Positions 54,534-64,000 of a stretch of 64,000 nucleotides of DNA are shown piece by piece (position 1 is the stretch's first letter; every line of letters starts with the position of its first letter). Below the pieces are notes generated by a model that did not search any database, had not been told where the DNA came from, and was given only the letters and a program-made list of their open reading frames with translations. The translations under genes were made by a program, and so were the position numbers. The DNA comes from Betaproteobacteria bacterium (GTDB lineage: Bacteria > Pseudomonadota > Gammaproteobacteria > Burkholderiales > JAEUOS01), in assembly GCA_028292405.1 (NCBI GenBank), contig JAQGMJ010000070.1, forward strand, positions 62,001-126,000, given 5' to 3'.

Positions 54534-55820
54534 ATGAAACCGCAGAAGCCTGTCTCCCCTCCCGCCGTATCGGCAGTTGCCAACGAAGGCCGCCGCTCCC
54601 TCCTGAAAAATGCCGGGGTTCTCTCCGGCGCCGGATTGATGGGCATGCTCACACCCGGCTTGCGCGGCGCGGTCTACGCCGCCGGCAGCGACGCTCCAGA
54701 GAAAAAAGAAGTCAAGGTCGGATTCATTCCGCTCACCGATTGCGCCTCCGTGGTGATGGCCTCGGTGATGAAGTTCGACGAGAAATACGGCATCAAGATC
54801 ATTCCCTCCAAGGAAGCCTCCTGGGCTTCCGTGCGCGACAAGCTCGTGAATGGTGAACTCGACGCTGCCCACGTGCTCTATGGCCTGATCTACGGCGTGC
54901 ACCTGGGAATCGGCGGCCCAAAGAAGGACATGGCCGTGCTGATGAACCTGAACAACAACGGCCAGGCCATCACGCTGTCGAAAAAGCTGCATGAAAAAGG
55001 CGTGAAGGACGGCCCCTCGCTGAAAAAGCTGATGGACACCGAAAAGCGTGAATACACCTTCGCGCAGACCTTCCCCACCGGCACCCACGCGATGTGGATC
55101 TATTACTGGCTGGCGGCCCAGGGCATCGACCCGTTCAAGGACGCCAAGGCGATCACCGTGCCGCCGCCGCAAATGGTGGCCAACATGCGCGTCGGCGCGA
55201 TGGACGGCTTTTGCGTCGGCGAGCCCTGGGGCAATCGCGCGATTGCCGACGGCGTCGGCTTCACGGTGGAAACCACCCAGGCGATCTGGAAAGACCACCC
55301 CGAGAAAACCCTCGGCACCACTTCCGAGTGGGTCGCCAAGTACCCCAACACCGCGCGCGCCATGACCATGGCGGTGATGGAAGCCGGCCGCTGGATCGAC
55401 GCTTCTCTCTCCAACCGCCAGAAGACGGCGCAGACCATTGCCGACCGCTCCTATGTGAACACCGATGCCGATATCATCGTCGCGCGCATGCTCGGGCGCT
55501 ACGACAACGGTATCGGCAAGAAGTGGGACGACCCCGACTACATGAAGTTCTACAACGACGGCGCTGTGAATTATCCGTACCTGTCGGACGGCATGTGGTT
55601 CCTCACCCAGCACCGCCGCTGGGGCCTGCTCAAGAGCGACCCGGACTATCTCGCCGTGGCCAAGCAGGTGAACCGCATCGACCTCTACAAGGAGTGCGCA
55701 AGCGCGCTGAAGATGCCGGTGCCGAAGTCCGACTTCCGCACCAGCAAGTTCATCGACGGCACGGTGTGGGACGGCCGCGACCCGAAGAAGTACGCCGCCA
55801 GCTTCAAGATCCACGCGTAA
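54534..55820 (+). CDS. nrtA: nitrate ABC transporter binding protein (NrtA/NasF-like)
   Basis: The 428-residue protein from ATG 54534 carries a twin-arginine-type leader (NEGRRSLLKNAGVLSGAGLM) and the CmpA/NrtA fold: VKVGFIPLTDCASVVMASVM near residue 60, TFPTGTHAMWIYYWLAAQG near 180, MRVGAMDGFCVGEPWGNRA near 218 and the distal motif SDGMWFLTQHRRWG. Nitrate is the usual ligand. Bicarbonate (CmpA) is less likely given narK, nasT and the nitrite channel beside it. A NasS role is unlikely because it has an export signal. Confidence 0.93.
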   Translation: MKPQKPVSPPAVSAVANEGRRSLLKNAGVLSGAGLMGMLTPGLRGAVYAAGSDAPEKKEVKVGFIPLTDCASVVMASVMKFDEKYGIKIIPSKEASWASVRDKLVNGELDAAHVLYGLIYGVHLGIGGPKKDMAVLMNLNNNGQAITLSKKLHEKGVKDGPSLKKLMDTEKREYTFAQTFPTGTHAMWIYYWLAAQGIDPFKDAKAITVPPPQMVANMRVGAMDGFCVGEPWGNRAIADGVGFTVETTQAIWKDHPEKTLGTTSEWVAKYPNTARAMTMAVMEAGRWIDASLSNRQKTAQTIADRSYVNTDADIIVARMLGRYDNGIGKKWDDPDYMKFYNDGAVNYPYLSDGMWFLTQHRRWGLLKSDPDYLAVAKQVNRIDLYKECASALKMPVPKSDFRTSKFIDGTVWDGRDPKKYAASFKIHA

Positions 55821-55831
55821 TGGGAGACAGC

Positions 55832-56749
55832 ATGAGCGCCGTTCTTCCCGCCAATGACGCCGGGAGTGCCCCCGTGGGTATCACCGAGATCAACAAGCCC
55901 GCCGCACCCGCGGCGGCGCAAGCTGCTGCCGCGCCCGTCGCGGCACCTCACACGCCCAGCCCCCGGCTGGTGCTGGCGCGCCGCCGCGCGCTGATCCTGC
56001 GCTTCGCCGCGCCCCTGCTCGGCTTCGCCATGTTCGTGCTGATCTGGCAGGTGATCTCGCACACCGGCGGCGGCCAGTTGCCCGGCCCGGCCAAGGTATG
56101 GGTTTCGGCGGTCGAAGTATTCTCCGACCCTTTTTACATCAAGGGCCCGAACGACCAGGGCATCGGCTGGAACATCATCTCCTCGCTCAAGCGCGTCGGC
56201 ATCGGCTTCGGCCTGGCGGCGGTGATCGGCATTCCGCTGGGCTTCATGATCGGCCGTTTCCAGTTCCTCAACCACATGACTTCGCCGATCATCAGTTTGC
56301 TCAGGCCGGTGTCTCCGCTGGCCTGGCTGCCGATCGGGCTGCTGGTTTTCAAGTCGGCCAACCCGGCGGCGATCTGGACCATTTTCATCTCCAGCATCTG
56401 GCCGATGATCATCAACACGGCGATGGGCGTGCGGCAGATTCCGCAGGACTACACCAACGTCGCGAAGGTGCTCAACCTTTCCGAGTGGAAGGTGTTCACA
56501 AAAATATTGTTTCCCGCGGTGCTGCCCTTCGTGCTCACCGGCGTGCGTCTCGCCATCGGCGTGGCCTGGCTGGTGATCGTCGCCGCTGAAATGCTCACCG
56601 GGGGCGTCGGCATCGGCTTCTGGGTGTGGGACGAGTGGAACAACCTCAACGTGCAGCACATCATCATCGCCATCTTCGTGGTCGGCATCGTCGGCCTGCT
56701 GCTGGAAAATGCGCTGGTGCTGCTGGCCAGACGATTCGAATATAAATAG
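55832..56749 (+). CDS. nrtB: nitrate ABC transporter permease
   Basis: ATG 55832 has GGGAGACAGC as ribosome site and gives 305 residues. After an Ala/Pro-rich cytoplasmic start of about 45 residues come six helices. The EAA-type loop reads VAKVLNLSEWKVFTKILFPAVLP near residue 208. The AEMLTGGVGIGFWVWDEWNN motif is typical of NrtB/CmpB. It lies 11 bases after nrtA. Confidence 0.93.
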   Translation: MSAVLPANDAGSAPVGITEINKPAAPAAAQAAAAPVAAPHTPSPRLVLARRRALILRFAAPLLGFAMFVLIWQVISHTGGGQLPGPAKVWVSAVEVFSDPFYIKGPNDQGIGWNIISSLKRVGIGFGLAAVIGIPLGFMIGRFQFLNHMTSPIISLLRPVSPLAWLPIGLLVFKSANPAAIWTIFISSIWPMIINTAMGVRQIPQDYTNVAKVLNLSEWKVFTKILFPAVLPFVLTGVRLAIGVAWLVIVAAEMLTGGVGIGFWVWDEWNNLNVQHIIIAIFVVGIVGLLLENALVLLARRFEYK

Positions 56750-56760
56750 GGGATAAGACC

Positions 56761-57597
56761 ATGGTACCCATCGCCCAGAACCCCAAAGCCGCCATGATCA
56801 AGAACCCGGAGCGCTACCTGCAGGTGGCGCACGCCGGCATGGTGTTCGACACCAACGACGGCGACTTCATCGCCCTGCGCGACATCGACCTCGACATCGC
56901 GCGCGGCGAATTCGTCTCCCTGATCGGCCACTCCGGCTGCGGCAAATCGACCCTGCTCAATCTCGTCGCCGGCCTCACCCACCCCACCTCCGGCTCGCTT
57001 CTGTGCGCCGAGCGCGAAATCACCGGCCCCGGCCCGGACCGCGGCGTGGTATTCCAGAACCATTCGCTGCTGCCCTGGTTCACCTGCTTCGACAACGTTT
57101 ACCTCGCGGTGGAGCGCGTCTTCGGCGCCACCGAGACGAAGGAAAAGCTGCGCGACCGCACCCACGCGGCGTTGAAGCTGGTGGGCCTGTCGCACGCCGA
57201 ATACAAGCGCCCGGGCGAAATCTCCGGCGGCATGAAGCAGCGCGTCGGCATCGCCCGCGCCCTGGCGATGGAGCCGAACATGCTGCTGCTCGACGAACCC
57301 TTTGGCGCCCTCGATGCGCTCACCCGCGCCCATTTGCAGGACGAGCTGATGCGCATCGTCGGCGAAACCGGCAGCACCGTGCTGATGGTCACCCATGACG
57401 TGGACGAAGCCGTGCTGCTGTCGGACCGCATCGTCATGATGACCAACGGCCCGGCCGCCACCATCGGCGAAATCCTGCACGTGCCGCTGGCCCGCCCGCG
57501 CGACCGCCTCGGCCTGGCGCACGACGCCACCTACATCGACTGCCGTACCGCCGTGCTGGAGTTCCTCTACCAGAAGCAGCGCAAGATGGCAGCCTGA
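56761..57597 (+). CDS. nrtD: nitrate ABC transporter ATP-binding protein
   Basis: The 278-residue ATPase has Walker A GHSGCGKSTLLN (near residue 58), Q-loop region VFQNHSLLPWFTC, ABC signature ISGGMKQRVGIARAL (near 155), Walker B MLLLDEPFGALD (near 176) and the H-loop THDVDEA. It is of the single-domain NrtD type without a regulatory NrtC extension. It follows nrtB by 11 bases. Confidence 0.95.
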   Translation: MVPIAQNPKAAMIKNPERYLQVAHAGMVFDTNDGDFIALRDIDLDIARGEFVSLIGHSGCGKSTLLNLVAGLTHPTSGSLLCAEREITGPGPDRGVVFQNHSLLPWFTCFDNVYLAVERVFGATETKEKLRDRTHAALKLVGLSHAEYKRPGEISGGMKQRVGIARALAMEPNMLLLDEPFGALDALTRAHLQDELMRIVGETGSTVLMVTHDVDEAVLLSDRIVMMTNGPAATIGEILHVPLARPRDRLGLAHDATYIDCRTAVLEFLYQKQRKMAA

Positions 57598-57642
57598 TGG
57601 TGGACTGAAACCCGCCCCGCCGACACCGAGACCACCTTGCGT

Positions 57643-58128
57643 ATGAACGCGCTGACCCCCGATGACCTGCAGGTGATCACCGCGGCGGCGCAAAGCTACT
57701 TCAGCCGCCTGACGCGCAAGGCCGCCACCGTCTCGGCCGCCTATCCCGGCGAGCGCAGCGCCCTGCCGGAGTTCGACTACACCGGCCTGATCCAGGTCTC
57801 CGGCTCGCACCGCGGCTGCGTCTATTTCACCGCGCCGAAACTGATGATGCGCTACCTGCTGCTGTCGGCCGGCGAAACCCTGCAGGGCGACGACATCTAC
57901 ATGGGCGCCGCCGGCGAGATCGCCAACACCATCGCCGGCAACGCGCGCAAGCACTTCGGCGAAAAAATGGAAATCTCGGTGCCGGCCACGCTCAAGGGCG
58001 CCGCGCTGGAGAGCTTGAGCAAGAGCGGCGTGCTGCAGATATTGCGGCAGCAGCCGATGGTAATCAGCATCCAGTGGCAGGCTCTCGCCGCCGCGCTTGT
58101 GGTGGATTTGGAGAGCGCGGCGGCCTGA
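57643..58128 (+). CDS. CheX-like phosphatase-domain protein
   Basis: The 161-residue protein (ATG 57643; TTG 57637 is an alternative) fits the CheC/CheX fold with the motif GAAGEIANTIAGNARK near residue 90, where the family places the Glu and Asn that attack phospho-aspartate. It could dephosphorylate a receiver domain, and the convergent neighbour is a receiver-kinase fusion. It follows nrtD by 45 bases, likely in the same transcript. Confidence 0.8.
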   Translation: MNALTPDDLQVITAAAQSYFSRLTRKAATVSAAYPGERSALPEFDYTGLIQVSGSHRGCVYFTAPKLMMRYLLLSAGETLQGDDIYMGAAGEIANTIAGNARKHFGEKMEISVPATLKGAALESLSKSGVLQILRQQPMVISIQWQALAAALVVDLESAAA

Positions 58129-58194
58129 GCCGCAGAGCGGCGAACCTAAAACGAAGCCGCATTGGCGGCCGGCCTGGAGAACGCGGCGGCCTGA
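58109..58194 (+). repeat. 20-bp duplication of the CheX-like gene 3' end
   Basis: TGGAGAGCGCGGCGGCCTGA at 58109-58128, ending in the stop codon, recurs with one change (AGA to AAC region: GAGAACG) at 58175-58194. The 66-base offset keeps the second TGA in frame. Confidence 0.85.
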
Positions 58195-58279
58195 ACGTCC
58201 GGCGTTCGCGCCACCTCCATTCGCGGCGAGCTGCTTTTCCGTGGCCCTGAACCGCGCGTGAATCCTGACAGGCGCCGGC

Positions 58280-59485
<1,206 letters not shown>

Positions 59486-59625
59486 GTAAGAGCAGCGCGG
59501 GAAGGCGCGAATCAGGGACAATACAAGCCGTATTGTAGTCGCTGCGCCGCGCCGCGCCGGGCGTCCTACAAGCAGCCAAAAACCGGACCGCCGGCCGCAC
59601 ATCGGCGCGCCCCTTTTTCCAGCCC

Positions 59626-60414
59626 ATGCACGCCAATTCCCGTCCTGTCGAAAGTCCCCAGCAGGGACCGCACCAGCAACTGGTCTCCCTGGTATTGCGC
59701 CATGCGCGCAGTCCCTTCCGCAAACCGCCCGCGCCCTACAGCACGGCCGCCTTCGGGCGCCTGCTGGCGGCCTGGGACGGCCGCGCCCCGCTGCTGCTCG
59801 ACGCCGGCTGCGGCACCGGCGCCAGCACCCGCGCGCTGGCGCGCCTGCACCCGGAGTGCCTGGCCGTCGGCGTGGACCAGTCCGAGGCTCGCCTGGCGCA
59901 GGGCGAGCAGGCGGCGCGCGGGCAGGCCGCGCCGCCCAACGTGCTGCTGCTGCGCGCCGACGTGGTCGACATTTGGGGCCTGCTGGCCGCGCGCGGCATG
60001 CGCCTGGCGCGCCATTACCTGCTCTACCCCAACCCCTGGCCAAAGCCGGCGCAGGTGATGCGCCGCTGGCCGGCGCATCCGGTGTTCCCGCTGCTGCCGG
60101 CCCTGGGCGGCATTCTGGAATGCCGCAGCAACTGGAGCGTCTACGTGGAAGAGTTCAGCGCCGCCCTCGGCCTGCTGCGCGGCGCCGCGCCGGCCTGCGA
60201 GGCCTTTGTGCCTGAGGAACCGCTGACGCCCTTCGAGCGCAAATACCGCGACTCCGGCCACGCGCTGTGGCGCGCGGCGGCGGATCTGGATGCAAGCCGT
60301 CCGGCGACGGCCGCAGCCAGCCCGGCCGGCTTCGGTCCAACGGCCGGCGCGACGGGTTTCAGCTCCGCAGCGGGCCCCGCAGTCAATCCCACGCTCAGCC
60401 CAGCAGCGCCTTGA
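59626..60414 (+). CDS. TrmB-like SAM-dependent methyltransferase
   Basis: A 262-residue protein with SAM motif LLLDAGCGTGASTRALA (near residue 50) and YPNPWPKPAQVMRRWPAHPVF (near 132), which resembles the PDPWPKKRHxKRR signature of tRNA (guanine-46-N7) methyltransferases. The basic end of the signature is changed, so it is perhaps a paralogue with another substrate. The last 35 residues are Ala/Gly-rich. Its 3' end overlaps the convergent next gene by 20 bases. Confidence 0.8.
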   Translation: MHANSRPVESPQQGPHQQLVSLVLRHARSPFRKPPAPYSTAAFGRLLAAWDGRAPLLLDAGCGTGASTRALARLHPECLAVGVDQSEARLAQGEQAARGQAAPPNVLLLRADVVDIWGLLAARGMRLARHYLLYPNPWPKPAQVMRRWPAHPVFPLLPALGGILECRSNWSVYVEEFSAALGLLRGAAPACEAFVPEEPLTPFERKYRDSGHALWRAAADLDASRPATAAASPAGFGPTAGATGFSSAAGPAVNPTLSPAAP

Positions 60415-60802
60415 TCCCCGCCTCGGCGATCGCCGCGTCCTCGGCCGACTTCACGCCCGAAGCGCCGACCGCGCCCACGCACTGGCCCTCGACCATGATA
60501 GGCAGCGCGCCTTCCATGTGCAGCATGCCCGGCATCATGGTGGCCGACACCCGGCCGTCCTTGTTCACCATCTCTTCATAGACCTTCGTCGGCTTGCGGC
60601 CATAGGCGGCGGTGCGCGCCTTGCCCTCGGAGACACGCACGGTCGAAATGCCGGCGCCGTCCATGCGCTGCAGCCACAGCAGGTGGCCGCCGTCGTCGAC
60701 GATGGAAATGGCCACCGCCCAGTTGTTGGCGCGGGCGTGGGCTTCGGCGGCGGCGGCGATGGTCTTGCAGTCGTCCAGGGTCAGGCAGGGTTTGGTTTTC
60801 AT
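60395..60802 (-). CDS. GlcG/HbpS-family protein
   Basis: The 135 residues match the GlcG/HbpS domain: LTLDDCKTIAAAAEAHA start, VDDGGHLLWLQRMDGAG near 35, ARTAAYGRKPT, and GAVGASGVKSAEDAAIAEAG at the end. Members bind haem or small ligands; the function is often unclear. It has no signal peptide. It overlaps the 3' end of the convergent methyltransferase gene. Confidence 0.88.
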   Translation of the reverse strand: MKTKPCLTLDDCKTIAAAAEAHARANNWAVAISIVDDGGHLLWLQRMDGAGISTVRVSEGKARTAAYGRKPTKVYEEMVNKDGRVSATMMPGMLHMEGALPIMVEGQCVGAVGASGVKSAEDAAIAEAGIKALLG

Positions 60803-61036
60803 GTTTTTAATGGAGAAGAAAAGCCGGATGCGGCAGGCGCGCAGTATAGCCGCCGACGCGGCGCGCCATCATCGAACTGTCACGGTTTTGCTTTATGCTA
60901 TGCGTAAGCGAGGCGCGTAGCGTACGTGGCATCAAGCGCAACAAACGCTCCAAGGAATTGTCACAAACCCGGCGACCCATGCCGCGCCGTCTTTCCCTCC
61001 CTCTTCCCTTCCTCTCCCTTTCCGCACCCTGCACGC

Positions 61037-62044
61037 ATGAACCTGAACGATTCCTACGGCCCGGACGCCGCCGGCCTGATCTGCGGCTATGTATTCGCCC
61101 CCGGCGAGCGCGGCCGCAAGGTAAACGCCGCCGATGCGCAGGCGTGGCTGAAGACTCCAACGACGGACGGCAGCTTCGTCTGGCTGCATTTCAACATCGC
61201 GCACGCCGCCTGCGAAAAGTGGCTGGCGCAGAACCTCGGGCTGACCGACGCCTTCTACGAGACCCTGCGCGAAGAGTCGCGCTCCACCCGCATCGAATAC
61301 GCCGACGACGCCCTGATCGCGGTGGTCAACGATGTGCTGTTCGATTTTTCGCTCGACGCCCCCGACATCGCCACCATGTGGGTCAGCGCCGACACCCGCA
61401 TGCTGGTGAGCGTGCGCACCAAGCCGCTGCGCTCGATCGACCAGCTGCGCGCCTCGGTGAACAACGGCGAGACCTTCCGCTCCACCGCCGACCTGCTGGT
61501 GCGCCTGCTGCGCGACCAGGCCGACGTGCTGGTGCGCATCATGCGCGAAGCCACGCAAAAGACCGACGTGGCCGAAGACAGCCTCCTGGCCGGCCGCCTG
61601 GAGACCAAGCGCGCCAACCTCGGCACCCTGCGCCGCGTGCTGGTGCGCCTGCAGCGGTTGCTGGCGCCGGAACCCGCCGCCCTGTTCCGCCTGCTCAATC
61701 ACCCGCCGGTATGGATGGCGACCCAGGACGTGCAGGAACTGCGCGAGTCCACCGAGGAGTTTTCGACAGCCCTCAACGACATGGCCGGCCTGCTCGAACG
61801 CATCAAGCTGCTGCAGGAAGAAATCGCCGCCATGGTCAACGAGCAGAACAACCGCAGCCTGTTCGTCTTGACCATCGTCACCGTGCTGGCGTTGCCGATC
61901 AACATCATCGCCGGCCTGCTCGGCATGAACGTCGGCGGCATTCCGCTGGCGAAGGAAGACAACGGCTTCTGGATCATCGTCGGCATCGTCGCCACCTTCA
62001 CGGTGATCGCGGTGTGGATCACCTTCAAGCGGCGCCGCGACTGA
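61037..62044 (+). CDS. zntB: CorA-family divalent metal transporter, ZntB-like
   Basis: The 335-residue protein from ATG 61037 has a large cytoplasmic domain and two C-terminal helices with the GMN motif (LLGMNVGGIPLAKEDNGFW, near residue 292). The start DAAGLICGYVFAPG and the WLHFNIAH block resemble ZntB, which moves zinc, more than Mg-transporting CorA. The stop overlaps the next start (TGATG). Confidence 0.85.
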   Translation: MNLNDSYGPDAAGLICGYVFAPGERGRKVNAADAQAWLKTPTTDGSFVWLHFNIAHAACEKWLAQNLGLTDAFYETLREESRSTRIEYADDALIAVVNDVLFDFSLDAPDIATMWVSADTRMLVSVRTKPLRSIDQLRASVNNGETFRSTADLLVRLLRDQADVLVRIMREATQKTDVAEDSLLAGRLETKRANLGTLRRVLVRLQRLLAPEPAALFRLLNHPPVWMATQDVQELRESTEEFSTALNDMAGLLERIKLLQEEIAAMVNEQNNRSLFVLTIVTVLALPINIIAGLLGMNVGGIPLAKEDNGFWIIVGIVATFTVIAVWITFKRRRD

Positions 62045-63072
62045 TGCACTACATCGTCGCCGGCGCCGGCGCCATCGGCTGCTACGTCGGCGGCGCGCTG
62101 GCGGCGGCGGGCGCGCGCGTCAGCTTCGTCGGCCGGCCGCGCATCGTCGAGGCCTTGCGCGGCGGCGGCCTGAAGGTCACCGACCTCGAAGGGCGAAGCG
62201 TACAGGTGCCGCCGTCGGCCTTCGCCGCGTTTACCGCGATGAACGAATTGACACATGCGCTGACACATGAGCTGAAACCCGTCCCCAATGAAGCGGTGAT
62301 GGTGCTGCTTTGCGTAAAGGGCGGCGCCACCGCCGAGACCGCGCGCGAAATCGCTGCTGCCTTCCCCGCCGGCACGCCGGTGCTGTCGCTGCAAAACGGC
62401 GTCGACAATGTCGCGCGCATCCGCGCCGCCGCCCCCGGGCTCACGGCCATCCCCGGCATGGTGCCCTTTAACGTGATCCAGCCGCGGCCCGGCGAGGTGC
62501 ACCGCGCCACCTCCGGCGTGCTGCGCGCCGAGCGCAATGCGCTCACCGAATCCCTGCTGCCGGACTTCGCCGCCGCGCAACTGCCGCTGCAGCTCGAAGC
62601 CGACATGCGCGCCGTGCAATGGGGCAAGCTGCTGCTCAACCTGAACAACCCGGTCAACGCGCTCTCCGGCTTGCCGCTGCGCGAAGAGCTGCGGCAGCGC
62701 GACTACCGCCGCGTATTCGCCGCGCTGATCGACGAAGCGCTCGCGGTTCTCGCCGCCGCGCGCATCGCGCCGGCCAAGGTGGCGACCTCACCCGGCCTGG
62801 TACCGGTCATCCTGGGCCTGCCCGACATCGCCTTTCGCGTCCTCGCCGCGCCCATGCTGCGCATTGACCCTACGGCGCGCTCCTCGATGTGGGACGACCT
62901 GCAGGCCGGACGCGAGAGCGAGATCGGCGACCTTTGCGGCGCGGTGATGCGCCTGGGCGCCGCGCACGGCGTGGCGACGCCGGTCAATGCGAAGATGCTT
63001 GGACTGATCGCGGGCCATACCAGCGGCACGCGTTACAGCGGCGCCGAACTCATTGCCGCGTGTGGAATCTGA
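62044..63072 (+). CDS. panE: 2-dehydropantoate 2-reductase (ketopantoate reductase) family
   Basis: NADPH-dependent reductase for pantothenate synthesis. The 342 residues open with YIVAGAGAIGCYVGGALAAAG (Rossmann motif), have LLCVKGGATAETA, SLQNGVDN and the catalytic Lys in VQWGKLLLNLNNPVNAL near residue 195, and Glu in GRESEIGDLCGAV near 285. Paralogues act on other 2-oxoacids, so the panE name is likely but not certain. It is translationally coupled to zntB. Confidence 0.85.
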   Translation: MHYIVAGAGAIGCYVGGALAAAGARVSFVGRPRIVEALRGGGLKVTDLEGRSVQVPPSAFAAFTAMNELTHALTHELKPVPNEAVMVLLCVKGGATAETAREIAAAFPAGTPVLSLQNGVDNVARIRAAAPGLTAIPGMVPFNVIQPRPGEVHRATSGVLRAERNALTESLLPDFAAAQLPLQLEADMRAVQWGKLLLNLNNPVNALSGLPLREELRQRDYRRVFAALIDEALAVLAAARIAPAKVATSPGLVPVILGLPDIAFRVLAAPMLRIDPTARSSMWDDLQAGRESEIGDLCGAVMRLGAAHGVATPVNAKMLGLIAGHTSGTRYSGAELIAACGI

Positions 63073-63076
63073 ACAG

Positions 63077-64000
63077 CTACTTCCCCGCCACCACATCCTT
63101 CAACTGCGCCAGCGCAACCGGGTCCTCGATCGTCGTCAGGTCACCCGGGTCCCGTCCCTCACATACCGCCTGGATCGAGCGCCTGAGCACCTTGCCCGAA
63201 CGCGTCTTCGGCAGCACGCTGACGAAGTACACGCGCGAGGGCCGGGCGATGGGGCCGAGTTGCTTGTCGATGGTCTTCATCACGTCGCCTTCGAGCGCCA
63301 GGCGCGCGGCCAGCGTGTCGATGGCGGCCGGGTCTTTCACCACGGCGAAGCCGACCGGCATCTGGCCCTTGAGCGGGTCGGCGACGCCGACGACGGCGCA
63401 TTCGGCAATCGCGGGATGCGACGAAATCGATTCCTCGATTTCGCGCGTGCCGAGGCGGTGGCCGGCGACGTTGATCACGTCGTCGGTGCGGCCGAGGATG
63501 AAGTGGCAGCCGTCGGCTTCCTTGATGCCCCAGTCGAAGCTGGAGTAGACCTCGCGCCCGGGGATGCTGCGGAAATAGGTTTCGACGAAGCGCGCGTCGT
63601 CGCGCCAGATGGTGCTCATGAAGCCCGGCGGCAGCGGCGGCACGATGGCGACCACGCCCTTCTCGCCGGTGGCGAGTTCTTCGCCGGTGCGCTCGTGCAG
63701 GATGCGCACGTCGAAGCCGGCCATCGGCACGCCGGGGCTGCCGAAGCGCGGCTTGCACTCCTCGACGCCCATCGGGTAGGTGAGGATGGGCCAGCCGGTC
63801 TCGGTCTGCCAGTAGTTGTCGACGATCGGGCGGCCGAGTCCCTCGGAGATCCAGCGCGCGGTGGGCTCGTCCAGCGGCTCGCCGGCGAGGAACAGGGCCT
63901 TGAGCGAAGAGAGGTCGTACTTGTTGAGATAGGCCGGGTCCTGCTTTTTCAGCACGCGGATGGCGGTGGGCGCGGAGAACATCACGGCCACCTTGTGATC
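63077..64000 (-). CDS. prpE: propionyl-CoA synthetase, C-terminal part (cut by window end)
   Basis: About 308 residues of an acyl-CoA synthetase run off the right edge; the true start lies outside. Seen are FLAGEPLDEPTARWI, the adenylate motif DNYWQTETGWPI, PPLPPGFMSTIW (typical of propionyl-CoA synthetases), GRTDDVINVAGHRLGTREIE, and the Lys motif KTRSGKVLRRSIQA for adenylation. The protein activates propionate to propionyl-CoA. It converges with panE, with 4 bases between. Confidence 0.92.
   Translation of the reverse strand, partial: DHKVAVMFSAPTAIRVLKKQDPAYLNKYDLSSLKALFLAGEPLDEPTARWISEGLGRPIVDNYWQTETGWPILTYPMGVEECKPRFGSPGVPMAGFDVRILHERTGEELATGEKGVVAIVPPLPPGFMSTIWRDDARFVETYFRSIPGREVYSSFDWGIKEADGCHFILGRTDDVINVAGHRLGTREIEESISSHPAIAECAVVGVADPLKGQMPVGFAVVKDPAAIDTLAARLALEGDVMKTIDKQLGPIARPSRVYFVSVLPKTRSGKVLRRSIQAVCEGRDPGDLTTIEDPVALAQLKDVVAGK

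Noticed and set aside
53972-54652. Several overlapping ORFs in the channel-nrtA intergenic region
   Set aside because: Low-quality peptides, mutually overlapping on both strands, and the region is explained by promoters and RNA leaders.

Overview
The window is a contiguous piece of a high-GC (about 65%) betaproteobacterial chromosome, most likely from the order Burkholderiales. The markers are: EF-P with Arg32 next to its rhamnosyltransferase EarP; several Bug-type (tripartite tricarboxylate transporter) binding proteins; the ppsA/ppsR pair; a betaproteobacterial-type proteasome homologue inside the pyruvate dehydrogenase locus; and nitrate genes under NasT and sigma-54-type signals. No rRNA, tRNA or CRISPR array was seen.

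Layout. 1-5.9 kb: end of an unknown gene, phosphoenolpyruvate synthase (ppsA), a MORN-like secreted protein, its regulator ppsR and a methyltransferase. 5.9-15.7 kb: a long minus-strand run, aceE-aceF-proteasome homologue-lpdA-aldo/keto reductase-DUF805 protein-TrmH methyltransferase-TPR lipoprotein. 16-22 kb: an enolase-superfamily enzyme, efp/earP, a TAXI binding protein and the kinase srkA. 22.2-27.1 kb: an accessory island with phage-like small terminase and HTH genes, a low-GC HEPN-like gene, and an SRAP (YedK) gene sharing a LexA box with a zinc-ribbon gene. 27.2-32.7 kb: dcd, small genes, a signal-less ModA-like protein, a 29-bp tandem array, and a hydrolase-ACP-ketosynthase operon. 33-37.7 kb: ligAB, pmbA, darP, mog and an esterase. 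37.7-48 kb: a catabolic zone with three Bug proteins, a LigI-like hydrolase, a GntR regulator with a perfect palindrome upstream, a VOC protein, a CoA-transferase, an enoyl-CoA hydratase and malonyl-CoA decarboxylase. 48-59.5 kb: a DHH phosphoesterase and a nitrate/nitrite cluster (narK, nasT, PP2C-kinase fusion, FNT channel, nrtABD, CheX-like protein, receiver-kinase fusion). 59.6-64 kb: a TrmB-like methyltransferase, a GlcG-like protein, a CorA/ZntB transporter, panE, and the truncated prpE.

Two results stand out. First, the nrtABD operon and the divergent formate/nitrite channel gene each have a sigma-54-like promoter followed within about 5 nt of the predicted start by a hairpin whose hexaloop has A at position 1 and G at position 4, the signature of ANTAR-protein RNA targets. 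The ANTAR regulator NasT is encoded 3 kb away. The channel leader also carries a terminator-like hairpin before its start codon. This suggests that one RNA-binding regulator controls both import routes. Second, at least seven genes (ppsA, the enolase-family gene, the ketosynthase, the VOC gene, the CoA-transferase, the enoyl-CoA hydratase and the CheX-like gene) have their last codons and stop codon duplicated just downstream, from 2 to about 15 copies. This recurrent 3'-end duplication looks like a property of the genome and I do not recognise it as described.
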